From assembly GCF_900089775.1 (NCBI RefSeq), contig NZ_FLOB01000010.1, positions 56,936 through 120,935 on the forward strand: a stretch of DNA of 64,000 nt, written 5' to 3'. Below are positions 53,557 through 63,981 of this stretch, one piece after another; the stretch's first letter is position 1, and every line of letters starts with the position of its first letter. The notes under the pieces were generated by a model, which ran no database searches, was not told the DNA's origin, and worked only from the letters and a program-made list of their open reading frames with translations. The translations under genes and the position numbers were made by a program. The stretch comes from Marinomonas spartinae (lineage in GTDB: Bacteria > Pseudomonadota > Gammaproteobacteria > Pseudomonadales > Marinomonadaceae).

Positions 53557-56151
53557 TTAATCACGCGCACGTGGCTTAGCATTGTTCTTTTTGACTTTCT
53601 TCTTGGCTTTCTTAGGTTTTTTCACTGCCGCCGCTGTAGACTTTGCATCAGCCGACGACGATTTTTTCTGCCGGACGCGTTTACCTTTGGAAGGTGTACG
53701 GCGCTTTTTCGATTTTGCTTGTACACCGTCTTTCTCGCCTTTACTTCCTTTACCTTTATTTTCTTTAGAAGAAGCGGCTTTCTCGTCTTTGGGAAGATTT
53801 TTTGGCTTACCACGGCCACCTAACTCTATGGGTGGTAACTGGGCAAGCTGCATTTCTAGCTCAGTTAAATCGTTACGCTCTACCTTGTGGCGTTGACGTG
53901 GTTTGGTTTCATCTAGGCTTAAATCAATCTTACGTTGCTCAAGATTGACACTGGACACACGCACTTTTAACGTGTCACCAAGACGGAATACCCGTCCAGT
54001 CCGTTCACCTATAATCGCCTGATGTTCAATATCATGGACAAAGTAGTCCTGACCGAGCCCAGAAATATGCACCAGCCCATCAACAAACAAGCCTTGTAAT
54101 TCCACAAACAAACCAAACGAGGTAACGGCCGTCACCACCCCCTCAAACGCATCACCTAAATGCTGCTCAACGTATTGGCATTTTAACCAAGCTTCAACAT
54201 CGCGCGTGGCTTCGTCAGCGCGACGCTCTGTCATCGAGCAGGAGTCACCTAAACCATCCATATCCGCATGATCATAACCATAGATTTTGCGCTCTTTAAT
54301 CGTTGGGCTACCCGCCACACGATGCGCTTGACGCACCACAGGACGACCTTCGCCACGAATCAGGTAACGAATGGCACGATGGGTCAACAAATCAGGGTAA
54401 CGACGAATCGGCGAGGTAAAATGGGTATAAGCAGGATAATTCAGACCAAAGTGGCCCATGTTATCTGCTTGATATACCGCTTGGGACATAGAACGCAACA
54501 TCATGGTTTGAATACTGCGAGCATCCGCTCGATCCTTAATCTGTTCTGCTAACTTGGCATAATCATCCGGAGTCGGCTTCAGGCCACCCGTTAATTCCAA
54601 GCCAAGCAAACCAAGATAAGTACGTAGGGTTAACAAACGTTCTTCTTTTGGCCCTTCATGAACACGAAACAAGGCGGGTAAATCCGCTTTAATCAATAAC
54701 TCTGCGGCAGCCACATTGGCGCACAACATACATTCTTCGATCAGTTTATGGGCATCATTGCGTTCTACCGGAACAATGTGCTCAATCTTAGAGTTTTCAT
54801 CGAATACCATACGCGTTTCAATGGTATCGAACTCCATCGCGCCCCGCTCATCCCGAGCACCTTTCAATACTTGATATAAGCCGCTTAAATCATCAATGTG
54901 TGACACAATAGAAGCATAACGTTCACGTAACCCTAAGCCTTGCTCATCGGGCTCTGATGAAATCATTTTTGCGACCTTGGTATAGGTCAAACGGGCATGG
55001 GAGCGAATCAAACCTTCGTAAAACTTATAACCACGCATCTTACCGCGAGACGTCAACGAGATTTCCGCCACCATCGCCAAACGATCAACATCTGGATTCA
55101 AAGAACACAGACCGTTCGATAAAATCTCCGGCAGCATAGGAATCACACGACCAGGAAAATACACCGAGTTGCCACGCACAATTGCCTCTTCATCCAAGGC
55201 AGTGTCTTTTTTCACATAGTGGGACACATCGGCAATCGCCACCAAGAGCTTCCAACCGCCTGGCGTCTTTTCACAATAGACAGCATCATCGAAATCGCGC
55301 GCATCTTCACCATCAATAGTGACAAACGGTGTATCGCGAAGATCCACACGATGCGCTTTGTCTTCTTCGGCTACTTCGCTGCTGAAATGCTTAATCTGTT
55401 GCTCCACAGCTGCTGGCCACTCGTTAGGAATCTCATAACGATGCATCGCCACTTCGATTTCGACTCCTGGCGCCATAAAATCACCGAGAATCTTCTTCAC
55501 TATACCTTGTGCTGGTTTGCCGCGTTCTGCATAACTGACAATTTCCGCCAATACATACTGCCCATGAGAGGGGGTTAAACCAGAGTCTTTGGTAATGAGA
55601 ATATCTTGAGAAATACGTGGGTTTTCTGGTGTGACAAAAGCTGTACGACTCTCCTCGCCATTTTTTTCTAGATAATAGCGACCAACCAGCTGACTGTGCT
55701 TGCGCTCCAATACCTCAACCACAACGCCATCCAAACGGCCTTTTACACTTCGGCCAGACAGGCGCACTTTCACCTTATCGCCATCCATCACATTTTGCAT
55801 CTGACGGGCAGATAAGAAAATATCATCGTCATTTGGGCGCAGTAAGAAGCCATGACCCTCTTTATTACCTTGAACATAACCTTCGATCAGATCACTTTCT
55901 AAAATGGGGGTATATTCGTCTTGTTGATTACTCACTAGTTGGCTATCGCGGCACATGGCGATCAAGCGACGGCGAAGGGCTTCAATTTCGTCCTCCCCTG
56001 TCAAACCGAAGGCTTTACAGAGGTCAAAATGACCAAGGCTTACGTTCTGGGTCGCCAGAAACTCTAGAATAAACTCTCGGCTTGGTACCGGATTATCGTA
56101 TTTAGAGGCTTCGCGCTGCTGATGTGGGTCGTTAATTTTTTTATTACTCAA
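53557..56151 (-). CDS. rnr: Ribonuclease R
   Basis: 864 residues: N-terminal helix-turn-helix, two cold-shock RNA-binding domains, the RNB catalytic domain (RDTPFVTIDGEDARDFDDAVYC with the metal aspartates, ADVSHYVKKDTALDEEA), an S1 domain (AFEGVVTAVTSFGLFVELQGLFVDGLVHIS), and a Lys-rich tail. It is a processive 3'-5' exoribonuclease that degrades structured RNA. The tail (KKRRTPSKGKRVRQKK and similar) is typical. First gene of rnr-rlmB-cobTSC on this strand. Confidence 0.96.
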   Translation of the reverse strand: MSNKKINDPHQQREASKYDNPVPSREFILEFLATQNVSLGHFDLCKAFGLTGEDEIEALRRRLIAMCRDSQLVSNQQDEYTPILESDLIEGYVQGNKEGHGFLLRPNDDDIFLSARQMQNVMDGDKVKVRLSGRSVKGRLDGVVVEVLERKHSQLVGRYYLEKNGEESRTAFVTPENPRISQDILITKDSGLTPSHGQYVLAEIVSYAERGKPAQGIVKKILGDFMAPGVEIEVAMHRYEIPNEWPAAVEQQIKHFSSEVAEEDKAHRVDLRDTPFVTIDGEDARDFDDAVYCEKTPGGWKLLVAIADVSHYVKKDTALDEEAIVRGNSVYFPGRVIPMLPEILSNGLCSLNPDVDRLAMVAEISLTSRGKMRGYKFYEGLIRSHARLTYTKVAKMISSEPDEQGLGLRERYASIVSHIDDLSGLYQVLKGARDERGAMEFDTIETRMVFDENSKIEHIVPVERNDAHKLIEECMLCANVAAAELLIKADLPALFRVHEGPKEERLLTLRTYLGLLGLELTGGLKPTPDDYAKLAEQIKDRADARSIQTMMLRSMSQAVYQADNMGHFGLNYPAYTHFTSPIRRYPDLLTHRAIRYLIRGEGRPVVRQAHRVAGSPTIKERKIYGYDHADMDGLGDSCSMTERRADEATRDVEAWLKCQYVEQHLGDAFEGVVTAVTSFGLFVELQGLFVDGLVHISGLGQDYFVHDIEHQAIIGERTGRVFRLGDTLKVRVSSVNLEQRKIDLSLDETKPRQRHKVERNDLTELEMQLAQLPPIELGGRGKPKNLPKDEKAASSKENKGKGSKGEKDGVQAKSKKRRTPSKGKRVRQKKSSSADAKSTAAAVKKPKKAKKKVKKNNAKPRARD

Positions 56152-56738
56152 TGTATTTTTATCCTTGATTTGTTCAATAAGATGCAGCCTTATGAAAATA
56201 TGGGTGTTGGCATCTTATACTCTGCAGCGCCCTGTTCCTCTATAGTCTTATGCCGTCTAGTGTTTCTTCTAGTTAGCCGCTTAACAAGTCGCTGACCTGT
56301 CTAGGGAAGGTACAAACAAGTCCTCTTGCCCAGCATGGGGATAAACGTCACTCTACGCAGCAATGCTTTGAAAGGTAGCTACATTCTTTCAACATCACGC
56401 CTTAATTGACCATTTCTCTGAAAGCCTGAGTCTTAGACAACTTATTCTTACCTTCCCTGATAAGCCATTATTATAGAGTATTCTCCGCCAATACTCTTTA
56501 GCTTAACGCACTTGTTCACATAAACTGCACAAGCAAACTCGAAATAGCCAATCCCTACGTTGCTGTTCTATGTGTAATTTCACAACAAAACGCCCTAATT
56601 CACTAATCTTAGGAATCTTTATACCGACTGATTATGATAGTTTTAAGGAGACTCCGCACTTTTTTACGTCAAATCGAGTTAAATAACCCACAAAAAAGAA
56701 GAACCTATCGAATAAATTGATAGGTTCTCCAGCAAAAA
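56152..56738. other. 587-bp interval upstream of rnr
   Basis: Carries the rnr promoter and, at its right end, the ppsR terminator (56692-56728). In between I see no gene, tRNA or repeat. A GGAGACTCC palindrome before CACTTTTTT at about 56647-56665 has no loop to speak of and is not a terminator. Confidence 0.55.
56692..56728 (-). terminator. Intrinsic terminator after ppsR
   Basis: GAACCTATC, loop AATTTATTC, GATAGGTTC on the - strand, then a U-rich tail (TTCTTTTTTG). Sits 11 bp after the ppsR stop codon. Confidence 0.85.
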
Positions 56739-57542
56739 TTATTGTCTATGGCGCACTAAATGCATTTCGGCCATTACTTTGGCGGAAATTTCTTCCACCG
56801 ATAACCGCGTAGAATTCAAGAAAGGAATTCGCTCTTGTCGATATAAAGACTCTACTTCTTCTAATTCATAACGGCACTGGCGTGGCGAAGCATATTTACT
56901 AGACGCCATGCGCCCTGTACGAATTTCGTGCAATCTATCGGGGTCAATCGTTAAACCAAACAGTTTTTTCTTATACGGACGAAGCACTTTTGGCAGGCCA
57001 GGTGCAGAAAAGTCATCTTCTGTAATCGGATAATTTGCCGCTTTAATACTGTACTGCATGGCAAGGTACAAACTGGTTGGTGTTTTTCCTGAGCGAGACA
57101 CTCCCAACAAAATGATATCTGCTTGATCGAAATTTTTGATCGATGCGCCATCATCATTCGCTAGGGCATAGTTTATCGCCTCTATGCGAGCATCATAGAC
57201 CCCAGCTTTCATACCATGAGCCTTTTGAGCCGTCGGCAGGGCTTTCACACCTAAGGCTTTTTCAATAGGTAACAGCAAGTCACCAAACACGTTATAACAA
57301 TGAGCATCACAAGATTGAATAATCTCACGAATTAAGATGTCAGAAATGGTATAAAACACCAGTGGGGCATTGCCATTCGCTACTTCTAAATTGATTTGTC
57401 TTTTTAAACCATTGGCTTGATCATTTGTATTTACAAAAGGCACACTTTGCATTTCGATTGGGATATCAAAAAAAGACAATATCGCAGAACCAAACACCTC
57501 AGCCGTAATCGCCGTTCCATCAGAAACAAAATACACTTTCAT
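56739..57542 (-). CDS. ppsR: Phosphoenolpyruvate synthase regulatory protein (bifunctional kinase/pyrophosphorylase)
   Basis: 267 residues of DUF299 type: MKVYFVSDGTAITAEVFG start, LLGVSRSGKTPTSLYLA (P-loop, 147-154), NYPITEDDF and a late RLHEIRTGR. It inactivates PpsA by ADP-dependent phosphorylation and reactivates it by phosphorolysis. The ATG at 57542 matches the family start; the in-frame ATG at 57578 adds a basic run. Divergent from ppsA, its target. Confidence 0.94.
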   Translation of the reverse strand: MKVYFVSDGTAITAEVFGSAILSFFDIPIEMQSVPFVNTNDQANGLKRQINLEVANGNAPLVFYTISDILIREIIQSCDAHCYNVFGDLLLPIEKALGVKALPTAQKAHGMKAGVYDARIEAINYALANDDGASIKNFDQADIILLGVSRSGKTPTSLYLAMQYSIKAANYPITEDDFSAPGLPKVLRPYKKKLFGLTIDPDRLHEIRTGRMASSKYASPRQCRYELEEVESLYRQERIPFLNSTRLSVEEISAKVMAEMHLVRHRQ

Positions 57543-57792
57543 AAATTTTTTCTCTTTTTTGTTGTTATGCAACAACATTGAATTTATTAATTGAAATAAA
57601 ACTACATCGAATAATCGATTTTATTCCTTAGCACTCCTCTACATACAATGATCTCATTCGCTGCACTTTGACAAGCGTAGGCTAGAAAAAATTCCAGCCT
57701 CCTAACCTTGATGTCAGCGATGTCGAACAGCACGATGATAATGAAAGACACAATAAAAAGAGCTTTTACGTTAACTATTTCTGGAGTGCCTT

Positions 57793-60189
57793 GTGAGCAA
57801 ATTTATTAAGTGGTTTAAAGATCTTCGTTTAGAAGACGTGGGTGAAGTAGGCGGTAAAAACGCTTCTTTAGGTGAAATGATTTCCAACCTGACTGACCTT
57901 GGTATTCAAGTACCAAATGGGTTTGCAACCACGGCCTATGCTTATCAAAGTTTTCTAGAAGAAAGTGGTTTGGATGCAAAAATCCATGAAACACTAGACA
58001 GTTTAGACGTCGATGATGTTCATGCTCTCGCAGAAGCTGGCGTACAAATTCGAGGCTGGATTGAAAGCGCGTCCTTCTCAACTGAATTCGATCAAGAAAT
58101 CAAAGACGCCTTTGCTGTACTTTGCGATGATAACTCTAGCGAAACCTCTTTCGCTGTACGCTCTTCCGCAACCGCTGAAGACCTACCGGATGCTTCTTTC
58201 GCAGGGCAACAAGAAACCTACTTAAACGTCAAAGGCTTGGCAGACATTAAAGCCTCCATTAAACGCGTCTTTGCTTCACTATTTAATGATCGCGCGATCT
58301 CGTACCGAGTTCATCAAGGGTTTGAGCACAAAGGGGTGGCACTGTCTGCTGGCATTCAAAAAATGGTTCGCAGTGATATTGGCGCCTCAGGGGTACTGTT
58401 CACATTAGACACAGAATCAGGCTTCAACGAAGTGGTCTTCATAACAGCGGCTTACGGCCTTGGCGAAATGGTCGTACAAGGCACCGTCAATCCAGATGAA
58501 TACTATGTCCATAAAAGTACGTTGGCAGCCAACCGTCCCGCTGTTGTGCGCAAATCACTTGGCTCTAAAGCGCAAAAAATGCAATACGCAGAAGCCGGTA
58601 GTGAAGAATTCGTCGAAATCGTTCCAGTTAAACTGGACGACCAAAACCGTTTTGCACTCAGCAATGAAGAAATTGAAGATTTGGCTCGTCAAGCTTGCAT
58701 CATTGAACAACACTACCAACGTCCGATGGACATAGAGTGGGCAAAAGATGGGGTAGATGGCAGAATTTACATTGTTCAAGCTCGCCCAGAAACCGTCCGT
58801 AGCCAAGGCAATGCACAAAGCATGGAACGTTATTCTCTGAAAGAAACCTCATCCGTACTCATCACAGGCCGCGCAATTGGCCATAAGGTTGGCACAGGCG
58901 AAGTCAAAGTCTTGTCGTCTATTACAGAGATGGATCGCATTCAACCGGGTGATATTCTGGTAACCGACATCACGGATCCCGATTGGGAGCCTATTATGAA
59001 ACGCGCCTCGGCCATCGTCACCAATCGTGGTGGACGTACGTGTCATGCTGCAATTATTGCTCGCGAACTGGGCATTCCTGCCGTCGTTGGTTGTGGTGAT
59101 GCAACAGAAGTTTTACAAGATGGACAACCCGTCACCGTGTCTTGTGCTCAAGGGGATATGGGCTTTGTCTATCAAGGTCAACTGAAGTTCGATGTAATCA
59201 CCTCCGAAGTGGGCAACATGCCTAACTTACCTGTGAAAATCATGATGAACGTGGGCAACCCAAACCGTGCATTTGACTTTGCCATGTTACCTAATGCAGG
59301 GATCGGCCTGGCTCGCCTTGAGTTCATTATTAACCGTATGATTGGCATTCACCCGAAAGCATTATTGAACTACGATCAAATGGATGCCTCTTTACAAGAA
59401 GAGATCAATCATCGTATAGCAGGCTACTCAAGCCCCGTGTCATTCTACGTCGATAAATTAGTAGAAGGGATTGCCACATTGGCCTGCTCTTTTGCCAATA
59501 AACCCGTCATTGTTCGTTTATCCGACTTTAAGTCAAATGAGTACCACAACCTTGTTGGTGGCCCATTGTTCGAACCAGATGAAGAGAACCCAATGCTGGG
59601 CTTCCGTGGTGCGGCTCGCTATATCGATGATTCATTCCGTGATTGCTTTGCATTGGAGTGTGAAGCCATTCGTCGAGTACGTAACGAAATGGGCTTAACA
59701 AACGTCCAAATAATGATCCCATTTGTGCGAACACTCGAAGAAGCCCAACAAGTCACCGAGCTATTGGCAGAACAAGGCTTGGCACGTGGCGACAATGGCT
59801 TGAAAGTCATCATGATGTGTGAACTTCCATCTAATGCATTGCTTGCCGATGAGTTCTTAGAATACTTTGATGGTTTCTCTATTGGTTCAAACGACCTAAC
59901 CCAATTAACTCTTGGATTAGACCGAGACTCCGGTCTCATCGCGGATAAGTTCGACGAACGCAATCCTGCGGTGAAAAAATTATTGAAGATGGCAATTGCC
60001 GCCTGTCGCGATAAAGGAAAATACGTAGGGATTTGTGGCCAAGGCCCTTCCGATCATGCGGATTTTGCAGACTGGCTGGTCGCACAAGGTATCGAGAGTA
60101 TGTCTCTCAATCCTGATACTGTCATCGAAACCTGGCTGCATCTTAATGACGTATTAGAAAACTCGTCATTAAGTCAGAATGCCGTTTAA
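57793..60189 (+). CDS. ppsA: Phosphoenolpyruvate synthase, GTG start
   Basis: 798 residues: N-terminal ATP-binding ([26 protein letters not shown]), the phosphohistidine domain with [11 protein letters not shown] (H418), and the PEP/pyruvate barrel ending in [10 protein letters not shown]. It converts pyruvate and ATP to PEP, AMP and phosphate, giving gluconeogenesis from lactate. The start is GTG at 57793, with GGAG nine bases ahead. Divergent from ppsR. A terminator follows. Confidence 0.97.
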   Translation: MSKFIKWFKDLRLEDVGEVGGKNASLGEMISNLTDLGIQVPNGFATTAYAYQSFLEESGLDAKIHETLDSLDVDDVHALAEAGVQIRGWIESASFSTEFDQEIKDAFAVLCDDNSSETSFAVRSSATAEDLPDASFAGQQETYLNVKGLADIKASIKRVFASLFNDRAISYRVHQGFEHKGVALSAGIQKMVRSDIGASGVLFTLDTESGFNEVVFITAAYGLGEMVVQGTVNPDEYYVHKSTLAANRPAVVRKSLGSKAQKMQYAEAGSEEFVEIVPVKLDDQNRFALSNEEIEDLARQACIIEQHYQRPMDIEWAKDGVDGRIYIVQARPETVRSQGNAQSMERYSLKETSSVLITGRAIGHKVGTGEVKVLSSITEMDRIQPGDILVTDITDPDWEPIMKRASAIVTNRGGRTCHAAIIARELGIPAVVGCGDATEVLQDGQPVTVSCAQGDMGFVYQGQLKFDVITSEVGNMPNLPVKIMMNVGNPNRAFDFAMLPNAGIGLARLEFIINRMIGIHPKALLNYDQMDASLQEEINHRIAGYSSPVSFYVDKLVEGIATLACSFANKPVIVRLSDFKSNEYHNLVGGPLFEPDEENPMLGFRGAARYIDDSFRDCFALECEAIRRVRNEMGLTNVQIMIPFVRTLEEAQQVTELLAEQGLARGDNGLKVIMMCELPSNALLADEFLEYFDGFSIGSNDLTQLTLGLDRDSGLIADKFDERNPAVKKLLKMAIAACRDKGKYVGICGQGPSDHADFADWLVAQGIESMSLNPDTVIETWLHLNDVLENSSLSQNAV

Positions 60190-60232
60190 CAACGGCGCGT
60201 TGCATTTATTGTAGCGTCACTTTCTAGTTTGA

Positions 60233-60258
60233 TAGCCCTGCTTTGCAGGGCTTTTTTT
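60233..60258 (+). terminator. Intrinsic terminator after ppsA
   Basis: AGCCCTG, loop CTTTG, CAGGGCT, then seven T. Confidence 0.9.
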
Positions 60259-60299
60259 GCATGCTAACAAATGACTTCGCCTAATACTCCTAAATACGG

Positions 60300-61334
60300 T
60301 TACCCCAAGGGAAAGACCTGATCGCCATCCATCAATTCATCTTGCATGTTTTCCACGTACTCAGCGACCTCATCTGGCGAAGAAAAATGAGCAATGTGAT
60401 ACATGGCATCCCCTTCTTGAACCAGTGGAATATTTTGTTTACCAATAATGATGCCCCCTTTTTTACACACCACCTCATCCAGCACTTCCCCATAAGGATC
60501 TTTAATTTGAGCCAATAGCTCGTTTTTTTCGACAAGATCACCTAAGGCTTTTAGATGCGTTGTAAAACCACTGTCGGTTGCCCTTACCCAGCTACTGCTT
60601 CGGGCCATTTTAGGTTCAGGCAATGACTTTTTACGACGCGATTTCGACAACATACCAAGGTGTCGCATCACTCCAACAACCCCATTTACCCCTGCTCGGA
60701 TCGACAACTCATCAAAGCGTAAAGCCTCGCCCGCTTCATATAAAATGACTTTTGCTCCAACATCATTCGCACAAGCTCGGAGCGAACCGTCACGTAAATT
60801 TGAGTTTAAAATCACTGGAACACCAAAGGCCTTCGCCATCTCCAAAATATCTTGGTCATCCAAGTTGCCACGTATCTGCGGTAAATTAGAACGATGTAAA
60901 CTTCCAGTGTGCAAATCAATTCCGTAATCCGCTTTTGACACCACCTCAGTTAAAAAGCGATCCGCCACTCGTCCAGCCAAAGAGCCACGTTTGGAGCCCG
61001 GAAAACTGCGATTTAAATCCCGTCTATCAGGTAAATAGCGACTTTGACTAAGCACTCCATAACCGTTAACCACTGGCACCGCAATCAAGGTACCGTGGAT
61101 TTTATCCATATACTTGCTATTGATAAGACGGCTAATAATCTCAATACCATTCAGTTCATCGCCATGAATTGCAGCACTGATAAAAAGCGTGGGGCCGGGG
61201 CGCTTGCCACGTCGAATATAAATCGGCATGGACATGTTCGTATCGGTATACAGCTTAATAATGGGCAATTCAATTTTAACGGTTTCACCAAGTGAAATAT
61301 CAATTCCATCTATTGATAAAATATCATTACTCAT
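60300..61334 (-). CDS. Succinylglutamate desuccinylase/aspartoacylase-family zinc hydrolase
   Basis: 344 residues. Zinc ligands H57 and E60 (IHGDE) and H142 (DLHTG), and RDLNRSFPG that binds substrate carboxylate, mark the AstE/aspartoacylase group. The C-terminal beta-barrel domain (GEVLDEVVCKKGGIIIGKQNIPLV) is typical. The start overlaps the rimK stop as TGATG, so the two are co-translated. It may remove or trim what RimK adds, as the rimK-linked RimB-type hydrolases do. Confidence 0.88.
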   Translation of the reverse strand: MSNDILSIDGIDISLGETVKIELPIIKLYTDTNMSMPIYIRRGKRPGPTLFISAAIHGDELNGIEIISRLINSKYMDKIHGTLIAVPVVNGYGVLSQSRYLPDRRDLNRSFPGSKRGSLAGRVADRFLTEVVSKADYGIDLHTGSLHRSNLPQIRGNLDDQDILEMAKAFGVPVILNSNLRDGSLRACANDVGAKVILYEAGEALRFDELSIRAGVNGVVGVMRHLGMLSKSRRKKSLPEPKMARSSSWVRATDSGFTTHLKALGDLVEKNELLAQIKDPYGEVLDEVVCKKGGIIIGKQNIPLVQEGDAMYHIAHFSSPDEVAEYVENMQDELMDGDQVFPLG

Positions 61335-62239
61335 CAGCCTTTACCTTTCGTCTTCGTTGTTCCTGTAACCGATGCTTTTTCCAAGTATTGAATAATCATT
61401 TTAGCCACATCTTTTTTGGTCGCAGACTCAATACCTTCAAGACCAGGGGATGAGTTAACTTCCATAATCAATGGGCCATTATTAGATCGTAATATGTCGA
61501 CACCACACATATTCAACCCCATCACTTTCGCCGCATCAATGGCCGTTTTACGCTCCTCCGGCGACAACTTCACAAGAGTAGCCGTTCCACCACGATGTAA
61601 ATTGGAACGAAACTCTCCCTCTGCCCCCTGTCTCTTCATCGCTGCCACCACTTTGCCGCCGACAACTAAACAACGAATATCCGCCCCGCCAGCTTCTTTG
61701 ATGTATTCCTGCACCAAAATATTAGCTTTTAACCCCATAAAGGCTTCGATTATAGATTCAGCGGTTTTATTCGACTCCGCCAACACCACACCAATTCCTT
61801 GAGTACCTTCTAACAACTTAATCACCACTGGTGCCCCACCAACATTTTTTAGCAAGTCACCGATTTTATCTGGATGGTGTGCAAAACCTGTTTTGGGTAG
61901 ACCAAGGCCTTTACGAGACATTAACTGCAAAGAGCGTAACTTATCTCGGGAGCGACTAATCGCTACAGATTCATTAATACTGTAAGTGCCCATCATCTCA
62001 AACTGACGTACCACAGCCGTACCATAAAAAGTAACAGAAGCACCGATCCTTGGAATAACGGCGTCGTACTTAGGTAAAGGCCGACCATCATAACGTACCG
62101 ACGGGCTGCTACTGGTAATATCCATATAACAGTGCATCGTGTCTATCACATCCACCTCATGACCCAACTCTCGACCAGCTTCCACTAAACGCCGAGTAGA
62201 ATAAAGATTAGGATTGCGCGATAAAATAGCGATTTTCAT
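61334..62239 (-). CDS. rimK: Ribosomal protein S6-L-glutamate ligase RimK
   Basis: 301 residues, ATP-grasp fold: [24 protein letters not shown], the [19 protein letters not shown] strand, [18 protein letters not shown] and [13 protein letters not shown] near the end. It adds glutamates to the C-terminus of ribosomal protein S6. AAGGA precedes the ATG. First gene of a two-gene operon with an AstE-like hydrolase. Confidence 0.95.
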   Translation of the reverse strand: MKIAILSRNPNLYSTRRLVEAGRELGHEVDVIDTMHCYMDITSSSPSVRYDGRPLPKYDAVIPRIGASVTFYGTAVVRQFEMMGTYSINESVAISRSRDKLRSLQLMSRKGLGLPKTGFAHHPDKIGDLLKNVGGAPVVIKLLEGTQGIGVVLAESNKTAESIIEAFMGLKANILVQEYIKEAGGADIRCLVVGGKVVAAMKRQGAEGEFRSNLHRGGTATLVKLSPEERKTAIDAAKVMGLNMCGVDILRSNNGPLIMEVNSSPGLEGIESATKKDVAKMIIQYLEKASVTGTTKTKGKG

Positions 62240-62478
62240 AGGTATTCCTTGGACAAAAATAAAGCCGCTCTAGACAAAAACAACGGGGAAAACATGCTGC
62301 TAACATGAACGCGAGAATAGAGAATAACCTCACACGAGGGAAGCGATATTTGACCTAAGACACAAAATATTCATCGCCGCCCAAGGCAAAAAGAGGAGCA
62401 AACAAAACCCTCTTCTCTGTCTTTAATACCCACCTTTACCAAAAACAAGAAAACCGTGCATTTATCGGTAAGCAAATA

Positions 62479-62510
62479 AAAAAGGTAGGCCGCAAAAGCC
62501 TACCTTTTTA
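62479..62510 (-). terminator. Intrinsic terminator after wrbA
   Basis: AAAAAGGTAGGC, loop CGCAAAA, GCCTACCTTTTT; near perfect and 27 bp past the wrbA stop. Confidence 0.85.
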
Positions 62511-62536
62511 TCAAAAAATCTACGGTAAACTGCCAG

Positions 62537-63133
62537 TTATACGCTCAGCTTAGCGGCTATCTCTGCAACATGCTTACCTTGGAAGCGGGCCATCGCCACT
62601 TCTTTTTGAGATGGTTGGCGGCTACCGTCCGCACCTGCAATCGTGCCAGCACCCAATGGAGATCCCCCTTTTACTTCGCTCACATCGGCCAGCTCTGGGC
62701 ATGAATAAGGCAAACCAACGACAACAAAACCATGGTGAAATAACGTTGTATGGAAAGATTGAACCGTCGTCTCATTACCACCACCAGTACCAGTAGACGT
62801 GAATACACTGCCAACCTTACCAACTAACTTACCTTTGGCCCATAAACCACCTGTCATATCCAGAAAGTTTCTCATCTGAGCAGCCATATTCCCAAAGCGA
62901 GTAGGCGAACCAAAAATTACAGCATCATACTCCTCCAAGTCTTCAGGCTTGGCAATAGGAGCCGCCTGATCAAGCTTGATCCCCGCGTTTTTCGCCACAT
63001 CCTCTGGCATCAGCTCGGGTACCCGCTTAATATCAACCTGAGCGCCTGTGCTTCGCGCTCCTTCCGCGACTTCATTCGCCATCGTTTCTATATGACCATA
63101 ACTTGAATAATACAGTACTAATATTTTTACCAT
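62537..63133 (-). CDS. wrbA: NAD(P)H:quinone oxidoreductase WrbA
   Basis: 198 residues of flavodoxin-like fold: [21 protein letters not shown] (FMN-phosphate loop), [22 protein letters not shown] and [25 protein letters not shown]. It reduces quinones by two electrons to protect against redox stress. GGAGG precedes the ATG at 63133. Monocistronic. Confidence 0.95.
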   Translation of the reverse strand: MVKILVLYYSSYGHIETMANEVAEGARSTGAQVDIKRVPELMPEDVAKNAGIKLDQAAPIAKPEDLEEYDAVIFGSPTRFGNMAAQMRNFLDMTGGLWAKGKLVGKVGSVFTSTGTGGGNETTVQSFHTTLFHHGFVVVGLPYSCPELADVSEVKGGSPLGAGTIAGADGSRQPSQKEVAMARFQGKHVAEIAAKLSV

Positions 63134-63488
63134 CTCAGCCTCCTTCCTTTGCTATTCACTCATTAATGCTAGTACTAAAATCTGAGAATAAAAGGCATAC
63201 TGGTAACACTACAAAACTCTTCAAACTTTTTTGGATAGTCTTGCAACCATACTTAGAGGCTCTTGGTCTTATTGCATATTTCAAATATATGCTAATTTAC
63301 CGACAGACCTAGCCATCAGCTGTAATTTATAACAATAGTGAGAGGTTTTGCGTTTAATTCACGCAGATACATTGAGCCTAAAAAACAGTGAGAGAACCTG
63401 AAAGAGTACACTTTCGATAAGTAAACCACGGATGGGGTCCCTTGATCTAACGCTCTATCTTTGAAAAGATCTATTCAGATCAATCATC

Positions 63489-63561
63489 ACCTTGCTATTG
63501 GATTTGCGCAGACGCGTTGAGCCTGCGAAACAGGCGCAAGCGAATTAATGGCAAGGTGATT
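63489..63561. repeat. Inverted-repeat element, about 73 bp
   Basis: Outer arms ATCACCTTGC and GCAAGGTGAT pair perfectly; next to them TATTGGATTTGCGC and GCGCAAGCGAATTAATG pair partly, and GCCTG-CGAAA-CAGGC forms the tip. The look is that of a MITE or BIME-like unit. A diverged relative of its central part lies at about 63362-63392. Confidence 0.55.
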
Positions 63562-63586
63562 ATCTAAAAAGGCTGTAAGGCCATGG

Positions 63587-63606
63587 ATTATCGCCTTCGC
63601 GGTAAT
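63587..63606. repeat. REP-like hairpin
   Basis: ATTATCGC-CTTC-GCGGTAAT forms an 8-bp stem with one U-G pair. The ATTCCCGCCTTCGCGGGAAT-type sequences that occur widely in proteobacteria are of this form. Confidence 0.6.
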
Positions 63607-63674
63607 GACGGCTGTGAATGCGGGTGCTGTAGAAGTGATAAGAGACGACCTCACGAACCCGAACCCAACTTTTA

Positions 63675-63703
63675 GGGAGGTTGACTCCCCTTTTTATTTT
63701 TTT
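63675..63703 (+). terminator. Strong intrinsic terminator without an upstream gene
   Basis: GGGAG, loop GTTGA, CTCCC, then CTTTTTATTTTTTT. It would end a + strand transcript, yet no gene lies upstream on that strand for several kb. Confidence 0.7.
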
Positions 63704-63719
63704 GGACTTTCTGCAGACG

Positions 63720-63757
63720 AAAAAAGCCCCAACAGCATAAGCTATCAGGGCTTTTTT
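63720..63757. terminator. Bidirectional terminator-like hairpin
   Basis: AAAAAAGCCC, 18-base loop, GGGCTTTTTT. Second terminator-like structure within 80 bp. Confidence 0.65.
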
Positions 63758-63806
63758 CAAATTAAATCTTGGTAACGACCTCACGGATCTAACGCTATGC
63801 ATTATC

Positions 63807-63851
63807 CTGCTTCGCAGCGCCTTCGGCGTCTTTGGCTGGTTCCTTTGGAAC
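63807..63851. repeat. Three tandem tri-loop hairpins
   Basis: CTGC-TTC-GCAG (63807-63817), CGCC-TTC-GGCG (63818-63828) and GTTCC-TTT-GGAAC (63839-63851), the first two directly abutting. Confidence 0.55.
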
Positions 63852-63981
63852 ATCGCCAATCACATGACTTTCTCATACCGTCCCAATAAGTGTGTCTGAC
63901 AAGGTGTTGTAATAGATGCCTCTCTCTCATTAAATGATTTTATTTCGACCAAAAAACAAGCCATTTAACAAAAGAGAGACT

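Larger units (their letters stand above)
63134..63981. other. 848-bp gene-free region, rich in hairpins and degenerate repeats
   Basis: Holds the wrbA promoter, two related copies of a CGCAGA...TTGAGCCT...AAACAG element (about 63362-63392 and 63505-63535), REP-like hairpin 63587-63606, terminators 63675-63703 and 63720-63757, and three tandem tri-loop hairpins at 63807-63851. No convincing gene: the frame at 63560-63859 (-) is written through these repeats. Confidence 0.6.

Noticed and set aside
56152..56738. tRNA or small RNA gene upstream of rnr
   Set aside because: No cloverleaf, CCA end or clear stem set found on reading both strands.
63560..63859. 99-codon minus-strand frame near the end
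   Set aside because: It is written through REP-like hairpins and terminators, as often happens with repeats; no ribosome site.
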